Below, piece after piece: positions 16,401 to 31,325 of a stretch of DNA of 64,000 bases. The notes under the pieces were generated by a model. That model was not told the origin of the DNA, ran no database searches, and was given only the letters and a program-made list of their open reading frames with translations. Location of the stretch: assembly GCA_032358165.1 (NCBI GenBank), contig JAALGY010000001.1, forward strand, positions 248,001-312,000, read 5' to 3'. Position numbers and translations under genes: made by a program. Origin of the DNA: Diplosphaera chodatii (lineage: Eukaryota; Chlorophyta; Trebouxiophyceae; Prasiolales; Stichococcaceae). Every line of letters starts with the position of its first letter. Positions within the stretch are counted from its first letter, which is position 1.

Positions 16401-16528
16401 GCGCCATCCGGTATGAGCCTTTGGCAGTCCTCTTCCGACTGAACCATTGCTGCCGTGCAAATTGTGAGAGTGCTGGTGCTGGTGTTCTGCTTCACTATCG
16501 GCGTTGCTGACGCGGTGCTGATATGCAC
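10479..16528 (-). CDS. P1B-type Zn/Cd-transporting ATPase, His/Cys-rich tails
   Basis: Membrane heavy-metal pump of the plant HMA2/3/4 (P1B-2) class. A Cys/His-rich N-terminal exon (about 15900-16528) precedes a degenerate HMA domain, [19 protein letters not shown] (about 15740-15800), with CCxxE in place of CxxC as in plant Zn-ATPases. The domain continues in [16 protein letters not shown] (about 15350). Later landmarks are [12 protein letters not shown] (about 14955-14990), the actuator loop [18 protein letters not shown] (about 14130-14180), the TM metal site [10 protein letters not shown] (about 13530), [11 protein letters not shown] (about 13135-13170), [11 protein letters not shown] (about 12850), [19 protein letters not shown] (about 11970-12030), and [13 protein letters not shown] (about 11695-11730). 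The last exon gives two TM helices, then a roughly 150-residue cytosolic tail of CC pairs and runs such as [18 protein letters not shown]. All P-type catalytic motifs are intact. The N-terminal start is the weakest point. Confidence 0.92.
10590..10985 (-). repeat. Low-complexity His/Ser/Gly/Cys coding tract
   Basis: Hexamer-like repeats (GTGGCTGTGGCT type on the plus strand) encode (HG/HS)n with interspersed CC, CHKSSCC and CCSSK clusters in the ATPase tail, a typical metal-chelating regulatory tail. The open Val/Ala-rich frame on the plus strand is the shadow of this repeat. Confidence 0.85.
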
Positions 16529-17130
16529 TGTTTTTGCCGGCAGGGGCAGTGAGGCAAAAGCCTAGCAAGACAGCTGCTGCTGCTGCTGAGGGACGATTTG
16601 CCGGGCAACACTTGGACTCGCTGCGCATGTTGACGCTGGCAAGTGGGTGACTGCCCGTCCAATCTGGAGTGCAGGTACGCGCGTACTCGCATGTACGGGA
16701 CAACTTCCGGCAATGGAGACTGTGGAGACACCGGGCGGACAGTGTACTGCTGATGTGCATGGCCTGCCCTGTTCTGGTAAAGCAGGATGATGGGACATGC
16801 TCTCTTTGGTACGTTTGCTGCACGGTACTCCAGTTACAGCAAGTTACAGCGCAGTCATTGGCTCTCGATCCAAAATTGCAGTCATTCTCATGAGTACCGT
16901 ACCTTTCGCCTGATGTGCCAAAGCATAACTACCGTGTCCTAGTGTAGCCACTCCTTCGATGTAGGTTTACAGATAAAACAAACCAGCTACCTTCTACCTA
17001 ACAAATTAAGCCCGCGCCACTTTGCCCCAGCCTGCCAAATCTGTGGAACGCGTCCGCCTCCAGGGGGTCATTCCACTCCCACTGCCGCTGCTGCCTCTGA
17101 GGGGACACGCCCTGCTCCCAGGCACCATCC
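16529..17130. other. Intergenic region between ATPase start and epimerase end
   Basis: About 600 bp with no supported gene. It should hold the ATPase promoter and 5' UTR and the epimerase 3' UTR. Confidence 0.5.
16967..16971 (-). terminator. Candidate poly(A) signal (TGTAA) of the 4-epimerase
   Basis: TTACA on the plus strand, 160 bp past the epimerase stop codon, in an AT-richer stretch. This fits a green-algal TGTAA poly(A) signal. Confidence 0.55.
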
Positions 17131-18285
17131 TCACTTCTTGCCGTAGCCGTCCGGGTGCGTGGAGGCCCAGTTCCACTGATCGCGGCACATGTCTTTGATG
17201 TCCCGCTTCGCCTTCCAGCCCAGCACCTTCTCTGCTGTCTCGGTGGCGGCCCACACGGCGGCGGCGTCCCCCGGCCGCCGCGGCTTGATCTCGTACTTGA
17301 CCTTCCTGCCGCTGGCTTCCTCAAACGCCTTGATCATCTCCAGAACGGAGGTGCCGCGGCCGGTGCCCAGATTGATTGGGTCGCAGTAGGGCTTGGCGCT
17401 GCCCTCGATGTTTTTCAGCGCCGCCACATGGCCCTCTGCCAGATCCACCACATGGATGTAGTCCCGCACGCCGGTGCCGTCGGGCGTGTCGTAGTCGGCG
17501 CCAAACACGCCCAGGGCCTCCCGCTGCCCCAGGGCCACCTGGTGCACATACGGCATCAGGTTGTTGGGGATGCCCACTGGGTGCTCGCCAATCTCGCCTG
17601 ACGGGTGTGCGCCCACGGGGTTGAAGTAGCGCAGCAGCACGATGCGCCAGTCCTGCTCCGCCGCAAACAGGTCCCGCAGCATGTCCTCGATGATGAGCTT
17701 CGAGCGGCCGTACGGGTTGAGCGCCTCTAGCCGGTGCTTCTCGTCCAGCGGCGTGTACTCCGGATTGCCGTAGACCGTCGCGCTGCTGCTGAAGACCATG
17801 TTCTTGAGGTTGTGCTTGCGCATGGCCTCAATCAGATTGACCGCCGCCACCACGTTGTGGGTGTAGTACAGCATCGGCTGCGACACGGACTCGCCCACAG
17901 CCTTGCGCCCCGCAAAGTGCACCACCGCATCGAAGTTGTCTGTGGCGAGCGCTGCGTCGATGTCGTCAAAGTTCCGCAGGTCGCCCTTGATCAGCTTCAT
18001 CTTGGCCGCCTTGTCGCCGGCGAGCCTCTGCATGCGTGCGTAGCACTCCTCGAACGCATTGTCGAAGTTATCGATGATGGTCACCCTGTAACCGTTCTCG
18101 AGCAGCGCCACAACCGTGTGGCTGCCAATGAACCCGACGCCACCAGTGACGAACACCGCCTTCTCCGCCATGGTGCCTGATCCTGGAGTGGAGGTACCTC
18201 GACTATCGAGTCCCCAACGCTGCAGCGCTGCCAAGTCCGCCGCTGCCAACGCGACACAGACTGCCCCTGCAAGCCAAAGGTTCAT
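17131..18285 (-). CDS. GALE: UDP-glucose/UDP-GlcNAc 4-epimerase (intronless)
   Basis: Short-chain dehydrogenase-type epimerase interconverting UDP-Glc/UDP-Gal and, if the pocket allows, UDP-GlcNAc/UDP-GalNAc. The single open frame is 384 codons. From Met39 the protein is 346 residues, the usual family length. It has the NAD-binding motif TGGVGFIG (47-54), SSSATVYG (166-173), and the catalytic Tyr192/Lys196 in NPYGRSK. The C-terminus MCRDQWNWASTHPDGYGKK is plant-like. At the residue equivalent to human Cys307/E. coli Tyr299 it has Val344 (GDAAAVWA). A small residue here is associated with acceptance of N-acetylated sugars; applying that here is inference. The first 38 codons encode a hydrophobic stretch (MNLWLAGAVCVALAAADLAA) that could be a signal anchor, or translation may start at Met39. 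It is the only clearly intronless gene in the window. In Aspergillus the equivalent enzyme Uge3 feeds GAG synthesis. Confidence 0.96.
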   Translation of the reverse strand: MNLWLAGAVCVALAAADLAALQRWGLDSRGTSTPGSGTMAEKAVFVTGGVGFIGSHTVVALLENGYRVTIIDNFDNAFEECYARMQRLAGDKAAKMKLIKGDLRNFDDIDAALATDNFDAVVHFAGRKAVGESVSQPMLYYTHNVVAAVNLIEAMRKHNLKNMVFSSSATVYGNPEYTPLDEKHRLEALNPYGRSKLIIEDMLRDLFAAEQDWRIVLLRYFNPVGAHPSGEIGEHPVGIPNNLMPYVHQVALGQREALGVFGADYDTPDGTGVRDYIHVVDLAEGHVAALKNIEGSAKPYCDPINLGTGRGTSVLEMIKAFEEASGRKVKYEIKPRRPGDAAAVWAATETAEKVLGWKAKRDIKDMCRDQWNWASTHPDGYGKK

Positions 18286-18734
18286 GAGACATGGAATGTG
18301 GGCAGCCAGTGGCTGCTACAGTTGTCAGCCGGCAGGCTGTTCACGCGGCTGTACGGCTCAGTGTTGCCCGTACATGGTGCCTGAGAAGGTGCTAAACAGT
18401 GGCAGTAGGCACTTGAGTGAGTTTGGGCCGAGGCAGTGTGGCAGACAAGCCGTTGCACTGGCCGCCCGTAGATGTGGTTGTGTCACTTCCATTGTCTTGT
18501 ACGTACCGCAGTAGACACACGAGCCGTGAAGGCTGCCGCTTGCGCCACCTGCCTAGTCTGAAGAATGGCAAGCTGCACACCCATGCAGCGGACAACGACG
18601 AGCTGACACTGAAAGCAAAACCACGCCGAAAAGACTAAGCGCCCCCCATGGACTGGCATCAAGATCAACCGAACGTCGCTGACTGCTGCACAGACACCTG
18701 ACGACCCCCATCTTACTGAATGGCCACAGACGCA

Positions 18735-19882
18735 TCAGAACGTTGCGTTCTGCTGCGCCGCCGCCAGTACCGTCGTCACTTCCTCGTCGAAGTAGTCAGG
18801 AAGCTCTCCCCAGGGGTCCGGCGTCATGCCATCTGTGAAGTACAAGTATGAGTAGCCCAGCAGCTGCGCCCGCCGCATCTGCCGCTGCAGCGTCCCAGCA
18901 TCCAGACTGCTGCTCGTGTTGTATACCAAAGCGGCGGTTTTAACGGTCTCTGGCCACTGCTGCACGCCATTGCGGGGTAGCCCTGTAGCGACCCACTCGC
19001 TGTAGACGCTCTCGAATGTCACCACCACATCTGCCTGCAAGCAAGCAGTATATGCCGCTCGGCTGCTAGGCCCAGCAAACACACGACAGGAGGTGGCACC
19101 AGCATCTGACCCAAGGTGCTTCCTGACATGCAGTTCAGAACAGTGTGCACCAGCCGCGCCAGCTGCGGAGTCGGCACGACGCCAGGGTTGGCGATGACCA
19201 GCTGCTTTACGCCGTGTGCCTTCACCTCGGCGGCCGCCGCCTTGTAGTACGCAAGCACCGCCGGCGTCGCCTGCAAAGCACCATATCAAGTACTGGCAAG
19301 CTGGGGCTACCTAAGTTGCACAGCATGCACCTGTGCTGGACCGCCACATGGTACACCCCGTGCAGCTGCTTTGCAGACGGCGCAGGCAACTTCTGATGAG
19401 AAGACGGCCCCCGACGAGTCGCTGCATGCAAGATGTCCCGATATTGGAATACCTCCTCGGGATACTCGTCCAGAAAGATGCCCGCCATCTGCCCGCCGTG
19501 CTGCTGGTACCACGCGCCAATGTCCGCTACCACATCCGGCAGAGGCCGCGCCCCGTAGCTGGTGGGCACATACCCCGCGAGGCCCACTCCGGCGTCCGAC
19601 AGCTGCCTGAAGCCGTCGTTGTACTCTACGATGTTTCGGCTGTTGGGGTCTGGCGGCCCGCTGGCTGCGCCGGTGACAATCGCGATGGCCGACCCACCTG
19701 CCTTCGCCTGCAGCGGGCCACGCTCTTCAGGTCCCCTGCCACTGCATGCGACCTTGTAGCACAGCTGAGGATCTGGCTGCTCAACAGGATGATGCACTCA
19801 CCACCTGCTCGTAGACATCGGGCGTTGGGAAGATGTACAGCGGGATGAGGAGTATCAGCGGCGCTGCACACCGCCAGACCAT
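18735..19882 (-). CDS. SPH3: Spherulin-4 / Sph3-like glycoside hydrolase (GH135 type)
   Basis: Member of the spherulation-specific family 4, whose characterised fungal member Sph3 is an endo-alpha-1,4-N-acetylgalactosaminidase required for GAG. A consistent four-exon model, all junctions phase 0, is 19802-19882, 19453-19707, 19151-19270 and 18735-19034, giving 251 residues. Family landmarks are LILLIPLYIFPTPDVYEQV (first barrel strand), IVTGAASGPPDPNS, GLAGYVPTSYGARPLPDV, then GQMAGIFLDEYPEE with the conserved acidic pair, VKQLVIANPGVVP, VTFESVYSEW, and YSYLYFTDG near the end. The start Met19882 immediately precedes the first barrel strand, so no signal peptide is visible. A short upstream exon carrying one may be missing. 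It sits directly beside the 4-epimerase, as sph3 lies in the same cluster as uge3 in Aspergillus. Confidence 0.88.
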
Positions 19883-21005
19883 GGAATCTAAGCTGCCGTA
19901 GACCACGGTAGTACCTGTGCTGGCAGGGGCTGCGACTGTGTTGCGCCAGAACCCTGCAGTAATCCTCGCAAAAGGTAAAACAGGCTTTCCGACGCTTGCT
20001 TGCAGCCAGTTTGGCCACGGCTTGCAGAGAGCATGACCACTATCAAGCATAAACGTTTGCAGGCCAAGAGCCTGGGGCGATGTAAGGGTTGTTGATGCCC
20101 TCTGCACCTGTCAGCTGCCAAATGACCTGCCTCCTTTGGCTGAATCACTTCACAGCTCGTGCACCGCAAGACCGCCTGCGCACTGCGTGGTGTCAGGAAA
20201 GGTCGATACGTGCTTGTCCGCACCGGCTCTCATGGTTTGTCCTCTGTTGCGATGTGCTAGAGCGACCTAGGTGCTTGCCCAGCACCTACCTTTTGTGCCA
20301 CGTCAGCGCAGTGTTACAGGTACCTTGGTTCCAGTAACAGAAGCGGGCAGGTGTATGCTGTGCAGTATCCGGGGGGCGATATATGCCATGGAAGAACAGA
20401 CATCAGAGCATCCATCTACTTGGTACTATATCTGAACGGAGGTGTGTTCTTGTCAGTTACACGCACGTCTGTCTCCTGCTGCAATAGATACACGTGTGTC
20501 GGCAGAAAGGTCACATGTCAATCAGATGAAGCAATTCCTGAGACAACTGCCCGCATGACAGTGTCTTCATCCTCAAACGGGCGCGGCTGCAGATTCGTGC
20601 TTCTCCAGTCAACTGCTCGGCCAGTCATGGTTCGAGTGACTGGGATCAGTGTGTTCCTGGGAACGAATCATATGCACACCACCCCTCCTGTTGTGATCGC
20701 TGACAGCAGTGCAGCAGTCACATGAGTTCTTTGTCTGCACTACTGCGCAGTGTTGCATAGGACAGCCTATTGCACTGGGCACCGGCTGTCGTTGCGCTGG
20801 CTGTTGGCCGTCGTGCTTGCTTCTGTCACTGTCGTGTTCTGATGCTGAACTCTCTACACCCGACCCTTGCAAAACCATTCCCGCCAATTGTGGCGGGTTC
20901 TGAGCCCCGTTTGCTGCCATTCCTCCAGTCAGCGCCTACGCCCCAGCGCCGCTGCTGCCGTCTGCCGTCGTGCTTGCTGTGTACCGTTGCTGGGGGTGGG
21001 TGCAT
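19883..21005. other. Intergenic region between Sph3-like gene and GFAT-A
   Basis: No gene is supported over about 1.1 kb. It may contain an unseen 5' exon (signal peptide) of the Sph3-like gene. TTACA at 20457-20461 and 20314-20318 are candidate poly(A) signals for GFAT-A. Confidence 0.4.
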
Positions 21006-25125
<4,120 letters not shown>

Positions 25126-26258
25126 CTTGGCTACCGGGGGTCCAACCCACCTGCAGGACAGCAAAGCTACACATTTGACGCCAGTGCTGAGACTGGATGC
25201 TACAAGTTCGAGAAAAATGATGTCGGAAGCTGCCTGCAACCGAGGTGCATTCGCCCTACGCTGACAAGGGCTGACTGGCCTCAGCCTAACCGTGCCAAAG
25301 GGACCGGTCGCGAACCAAATAACAGCTCTGGTAAAAACATAGCATAGCGATTGCCAAGCCACATGAACCTAGCATCACGCTGATGGTACGCCGACCACCT
25401 CCCGAAATCTGCAACCGCACCGCGGGCAGCTGCACCCAGCGGCACCCGGGGGGATGCAATCCTAGAGAGCTCAAACGATCAAAGCGGACACGCTTGTCTA
25501 GCTATACGACAAGGCTCAGTCCCCGGATGCGTGCTGCACATCAATCTTGTCATACGCAGGCGGCGGGCTGGTTTCAGCTGATGCCCACGCATTTGCGGGC
25601 GCTGCGGTGCATGTTGATGGCAATGGTAGATCGTTGCATACCTTGTAGCCCTTGCGTCGGATGCGCTGCCCTGCAGAAGCGGTTGTTGCGTGCAGGCGAC
25701 TACCGAGTGCGTGATATCAAATTGTGCACGCGGCAAATTAGGCACGGCAGTAGAGTCAAGCAAGCTTTTGTGGCAGAGCAAAGGCGAAGAAAAAAGTTGT
25801 GAGAAAATGTGAGCGTGGCAAAGTGGCAGTGGAGTTTCCGTTTCAGATGGAGGAGGCCAAGTGCAGGTCGCTGACAAGTGGCAACAGTACGCCAGCGTGG
25901 CACCTGTTGGTACTTCCGCTCGTACGCCCGGTCAGCCAACACACCCGCCCTCCAGCAGCAAACTGCCAGCAAAATATCTCTGCCACTGTTGCCTCTGACG
26001 CAACTGCTTACATCTGTGAAATGCAGCCACCTTATATGAGTCAAACCCAGGACCCAGGACTACTACTCAGTGAGCTGCGTGCTACGCTCATCCAGCAACA
26101 CTCGCACATGGCTGTTGCTTGATGAGGGGCTGTCCCACATGGATGCGCCTGCTGGTGGAAGCTTCATTCAATCTCAGCAGCTCACTCAGCGCAGAGCCAC
26201 GGACGTGTCTAGACAGTGAAAACGTCCGCAAACCACCGACTGACCACTGGCATGCGGC
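25126..26258. other. Intergenic region between GFAT-A start and transporter end
   Basis: No gene is supported. It should hold the GFAT-A promoter and the transporter 3' UTR. Confidence 0.45.
26008..26012 (-). terminator. Candidate poly(A) signal (TGTAA) of the transporter
   Basis: TTACA on the plus strand, about 250 bp beyond the transporter stop codon, the expected distance for a green-algal 3' UTR. Confidence 0.45.
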
Positions 26259-28691
26259 CTACACCCTGTCGCCGGTGGCCCGGCGCTCCACCAGGGGCAG
26301 CCCCTCCTCGCTCGGGGCGCGGCTCATGCGCGACAGCGCCGCCGCCGCCACCGACTGCTGCGCCACCCGCCGCGCCGCTAGGATCTTGCTCGAGTTATAG
26401 TACATCACCTGCAGGTGGGGCAACAAGAGCAGAATGGGCTCATCGCCAGGCCTTCCAGGGCCAGCAGGTGCGCTGCCAATGAGCCTTGGAAATTTCATGC
26501 TCACCCTGATACCTCCTTGCGGTACAGCAACAGGGTCGGGGTGCGCACCGACAGGAAGGCGACTGAGTAGCCGATGAGGTTGAGGCGCGAGACCGGGGAG
26601 CGGTACAGCGCCACGCTGAGCCCGATCAGCAGCCAGTCCTTCACCACGCCGCCGATGTTCATGGTCAGCGCGCTGGTGCGTCCGATCAGCAGAAACACCT
26701 GGCAGAGGGACAAGATCTGCCATTGCTCAATTACAACAGGGTGGAGCATGAATTGGTTGCCATGCCACATACCAACAGATTGTAACATCCATACACGGGT
26801 GAACATCGACATAATACTTGTGAGTGCCATCAACACGACGGGGCATCGTGAGGTGCTGCGAAGAGCCTGCACAGGTGGGCACCCCCACGCCTGCTGGGAG
26901 CACATGCCCATGCAGCAGCAGCACCAGTGCTGGAAGATTATGGCTGCAAACACAGTTGGCGACAGAGGTGCCCTGCTCACCGACATGTTCAGGGCAAACG
27001 CTACCATTGCGTTGCTGATAAACACCACCGGATCCAACGCTAGTGGCTCGCCAGCCGCAAACATACGCGGGGCCTCCAGCGCGGCCCAGGGGATGGTCAG
27101 GAACCCCAGGCAGCAGGGCGCCACGTAGTACAGGGTGGTGACCGGGTTCAGGCGCAGCCCCCGCTTCTGCATCAGCACCTGCAGGGCGCAAGGCGTTTCC
27201 TGCTGTCAGACAGCAGCCGTCCAGCGCCGTGTGCTGGAGGCTGCAGCAAGCCTCTGATCTCGCTGGTGGGGCAGCCATGCGTCGCTGGGGTGGGACCTGC
27301 TGGATGTGTTTGTGTTTCGAGCAGAGGGTGTGAGGTCACCTGCACCAGCGACAAGCGCACTGCCTCCGCCACGATGGCCACCACCTGAGCTACGAGCCCA
27401 ATCAGCACGAAGTTGACCTGCGCATGCAGCACGAGGCCCTGCTTGGTGCAATGTGAACGTGTCAGCACGCTGTGTGCATGGTCTGAACGCAGAACTTTGC
27501 TGCACCCGAGCAGGGCCATCACATACAGCAGTACGTGGTGCTGTTCGCCATGTGAGGGGTGTCCGACATGGTGCTGCAGGTGGTAGGACTGTACATGGCG
27601 CAGCGTCAGGGCTGTATGTTGGCTCTTTGGGCAAGGAGGTGGAGCACCTCGCCGTAGGATGCGACGGCCACGCCGGCTGTGACGACCACCATGTTTACGG
27701 CTGTGCCGGGGTGCCATGTCTCGGTGCCCAGCAGCATGCCGACGATGAACACCGACGCTGGCATGAGCGCCTGCAGAGCGTTCCTCACCCCCCACTGAGC
27801 AGCTTGCTATGCCCTGGCTGAAGGCACAGCATGGGAGCAAGACAGGCTCACTCGGTGTGCGCAGCAGGTGCACAAGATCCTGAGAGCCGTGAGTGACTGC
27901 AGCGGTGCTGTCGGACCTGCTCAGCGAACCTTGAGCATCTGCGCAAAGGCGACGCTGATGTACATGACCGCGGTGTTGCCCAGCCACAGGTTCACGCTGA
28001 ACAGCGCACCAATCGGCAGGATCGCCTTCATGTACACCTGCCACAGCAGCAGCAAGCTGCCTGTTTATCAGCGTTGGCACTGCACATGCGGACCATCTTG
28101 ATGTGCTGTCTGTTGACACAGGCCATCGCTGCGGCGGATGAGTCAGGGTCCAAAGCACATCATGCAGACCTGTGGCCTAGAGCCATCGCCCACTCAGGAG
28201 CGCCTGCCAGCGGAGGTCTGGGGCTATTTTGAGTGCAAGCGCATGATGCATGTGTGTGGCTGCTGCTGCGACATGTAGTGAAGCACCTCTCGGGTGATGC
28301 CCTCGGTTGCTGGCACGTACCGCAGGCGCACCAGCACCGCGGCAGCCACCGAGCAGAACGCCATGTGCCACATCGTCAGCGTCACCGGGTATGGGAAGCC
28401 TGCAGCAGACCCTGCCTGTTCTGTTTTAAGGGACCCTCATACTACGGTGACATGCACAAGGGCCTACTGTGTGTGCCTTGCACGTGAGTTGCATGAAGGC
28501 CTCTGAATAGCAACTGCAAGGCTTTGGTTTGGCGCAGATGACTCACCGGAGTATGTGAGGAGGTACTTGTTGAACATGATGACCGTGGCGGACAGCACGA
28601 TCCACAGCAGCACGTAGGCGTATGACACCGCGCCCTCCCGCAGCATCAGCAGGTTGGCGGCGGCCATGGACTTGCCGGTTTGCCCTGCCAT
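26259..28691 (-). CDS. TPT/DMT-family sugar-phosphate or nucleotide-sugar transporter
   Basis: Multipass membrane carrier of the triose-phosphate-translocator branch of the drug/metabolite superfamily, resembling plant endomembrane family members of unassigned substrate. Eight exons read in order: LLWIVLSATVIMFNKYLLTY (about 28555-28620), FPYPVTLTMWHMAFCSVAAA (about 28330-28400), SVNLWLGNTAVMYISVAFAQ then MLK (about 27930-28010), ALMPASVFIVGMLLGTETW and ASYGE (about 27650-27780), FVLIGLVAQVVAIVAEAVRL, KRGLRLNPVTTLYYVAPCCL (about 27110-27170), TMNIGGVVKDWLLIGLSVAL (about 26600-26660), then a basic tail ending ERRATGDRV. All ten expected TM segments appear to be represented. The start is taken as 28691 (MAGQTGKS); 28742 and 28667 are also in frame. 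The substrate cannot be read from sequence; the neighbours suggest a UDP-amino-sugar or precursor, as inference only. Confidence 0.88.
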
Positions 28692-28742
28692 CGCTGCACA
28701 GCGGCCTCGGGCAGGTTCAGCAGCTCGGTTTACGGCCTGCAT

Positions 28743-29674
28743 GCTCGTGGTGGCGGTATCCCTATGCGCTTCCTTCCGCTCTTCATGGCGGAGGGTCGTT
28801 CTGCTGGCAACGCTGCCCCTTTTTGACCAGCCGCTGTAGCAACGCCGTGGTGAGCCGCTGTAGGCATCATACCATGGGATATGGTTCAGCGCCTACAGCC
28901 ACCGATAAAGAATCTGCCCAATTTGCAGATGTTGATCTGAGGTGATCTACATGCACTTGCAGCCTGAAAGAGCCCACGGCGGCAGCGGCAGTCAAGACAC
29001 TGAAGCTAGACTGCCATCATGCATGTTGACGCACACTCTGCTGGCAACGACTTGCTGCAATCAGACATCGTCAAACTGGCTCGTATGTGCAGGGGGCTGC
29101 ACATTGGACAACCTTCCTCTGAGGGTTCCTCTATCCTCAGCCAACACCAGACCAAACAGATCTACGTGTGCGGCGGTTTGCCTTCTACTTTGGCCTCTGT
29201 GAACACGCATCCAATCTTGCTGCGTGCTGAGCTTGCAGCAAATGGGCATGTGGGAGCTGGTGAATTGCGCACAACTCTCAGCACTCGGTTAACAGGCGTC
29301 TGCTGACGCACAGCGTACAGCAGCAAGACTTTGTGGATCTGACCGAAGTTTTCACAGGACAGGGGCAGGCACCCGGAAAAAGCTCGACTGCACCCATGCA
29401 TCTTGGCATCATTGCTTCATGTGCGGGTGGCCTGCAGGTCTGCAGTTCAGCGATGCTGATCCTCTCAGCAACAGCAGCAATAGCAGCTGAGAAAAGCAGC
29501 ATCACGGCTTGCAGAGGTCCAGGTAGCAGCATCAGCACAACAGCATGGGTCGGCGTATGGGGATGAGCGTGGCTGATGTGTAGCCACTTGTGTTACCTGT
29601 ACTACATCTGTCACAGCCATCAACCATCAATAACAATGCGGTTGCACAGCAGCTGGCCAATATCAATAGACGAA
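28743..29674. other. Intergenic region
   Basis: Somewhat more AT-rich than the surroundings. Open frames are short and match no family I know. It should contain the transporter promoter and the 3' end of the neighbouring small secreted gene. Confidence 0.4.
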
Positions 29675-30767
29675 CTAAAACACACTTAGGGTCTGAGCTC
29701 GGTTCTCGGGTTGTGCTGAAGTGACTGATGCTACACGCATTGGGTGGAACCAGCTGCGAATCACCCACGAGGCTACGGGTCTGGGTCCCATATCAATGGG
29801 AGTTGTTGACGCAGGTGCTGCCATTGCAGAAGCCGCCGAGCTCACAGACATTGTCTGGGCAGCACGCCCATCCGAGCATGCCGCACCTGAACATGATATA
29901 CAAGAAACTGTCAGCCTCAGCACCCAACAGGTTATTGTAGACCGTTCAAGTAACAAGTATGGTAGCAGCACGCCGGACGGACATGCTGCACTGAGAGCAG
30001 CGCACCCGACGTCCCTGGTGACACCGACTGTGGCCCCGCCGCCCTTGTCGGCGTTCCTGCCGCGAGCTGTTCGCCTGTCGGTGCGGATCTTGAACTTGTC
30101 TGCAGCAGACATGCATGGCCGTCAAGGAATGTATCACATGTGCTTCCCGCAGAACCAATGTAGCATGGCACGGCCAGCCGCTGGCCAGCTAGCTGAACAG
30201 CACAGCATGCACCACTGCTGCAGTTGGGTCAGTTGCCATCCAGCCCAGCACCCCCGCCAGGTGTGTAACAGATGCTCACCGTCCGGAACGCAGATGGGCT
30301 GGCGCGCCCCCTTGTTATCAAGAACCCTCAGGCCGTGCTTGCACCGGCGACCATCTGTAGATGGCGGTGGGAAAACAGACATCAAGCAACACATACACGA
30401 TCTGTGAGAACAGTTCATGCAATGTTTCTCTGCTGAGGCTACAGCTCCGATCAGCACACACATGGCCCCAGACGAAAGGGAGGCTCATGAAGGGGCAAAG
30501 CGGATGGCAAGCGGACAAGCGATCGTGCTTACCACAGGCATACTGCAGGGCGGCGCCGCACGGCACACAGCCGGGATTCTGTGCGGCATCATTGTCACTG
30601 GTGTCAAGGGTCTCGCCGCTGGGGCAGAGCAGCGCGCCCCGCGGATTCTTCTTCACCAGGTCGCGCAACCTCGGCGGGTCACCGTGGGCGCTGCACAGCT
30701 GCGCAAGCAGCAGAATCGCAGCTGCAAGCAGTAGGAGCTGCGCTGAGAAGCTTCGTGCTGCCATCAT
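29675..30767 (-). CDS. Small secreted Cys-containing basic protein, unknown function
   Basis: I do not recognise the family. The start MMAARSFSAQLLLLAAAILL at 30767 is a clear signal peptide, with likely cleavage after CSA. Exon 1 continues HGDPPRLRDLVKKNPRGALL and a segment with paired cysteines (ALLCPSGETLD, NPGCVPCGAALQYAC). A good donor (GTAAGC) near 30530 joins in phase 1 to a second exon at about 30280-30350 (DGRRCKHGLRVLDNKGARQP then ICVPD). That joins in phase 1 to a third exon from about 30098 (KFKIRTDRRTARGRNADKGG). The third exon stays open to 29675; its distal part is low-information and may be 3' UTR or another intron. Position and signal peptide suggest an extracellular role. 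It is head-to-head with the Agd3-like gene. Confidence 0.6.
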
Positions 30768-31325
30768 GCGGATGCCTCTCGGTTGTAGCGCTGCACCTGG
30801 TCGCGCACTTGATCGACACAGCAAAATGGACCGCGGTCAGGTGCAGGAACACACCGACGGCTGGCGGTGAAAGAACTTTGTAATGGATACAACGTCAGTC
30901 GCGCAGAGAGTAACTGATGCAACCTCACTCGCGATGGTAGAGTGCTGACCGGTGTACTTCTGTTTCGTGAAGAGTGACGACTGCGATGTCAGCCCGAGAC
31001 GGCGTGTCAGAAACTTGAGATCGCTCATTGGAGGCGCCGTCCGAGCACCTGCTGTACTGCAAATTCCGTTTTGAAAGGCTTCCCGGTCGACTGGCTTAAA
31101 CCAAATTTCACCTACTGGAAAGGCAGTGGTAGTACGGCATCTCCCGCGCCTCTCAAGGCCACGTCACTCACACGTGGCGCTGTCACACAGATTGCGCAGC
31201 TGACAAGACACAAGGTGCACTGCCCACAAAAACATCACAATCACCGCTGTGCATTACCAGCCCTTCTTAAACTTGGTTCTTTGTTAGGCCAGAGCTCAAC
31301 CCGCAGCTCCTACACAGTAGCAGCT
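30768..31325. promoter_or_regulatory. Divergent promoter region, small secreted gene / Agd3-like gene
   Basis: 558 bp between two oppositely oriented start codons of genes encoding secreted proteins. No gene is supported inside. No specific motif was identified. Confidence 0.45.
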
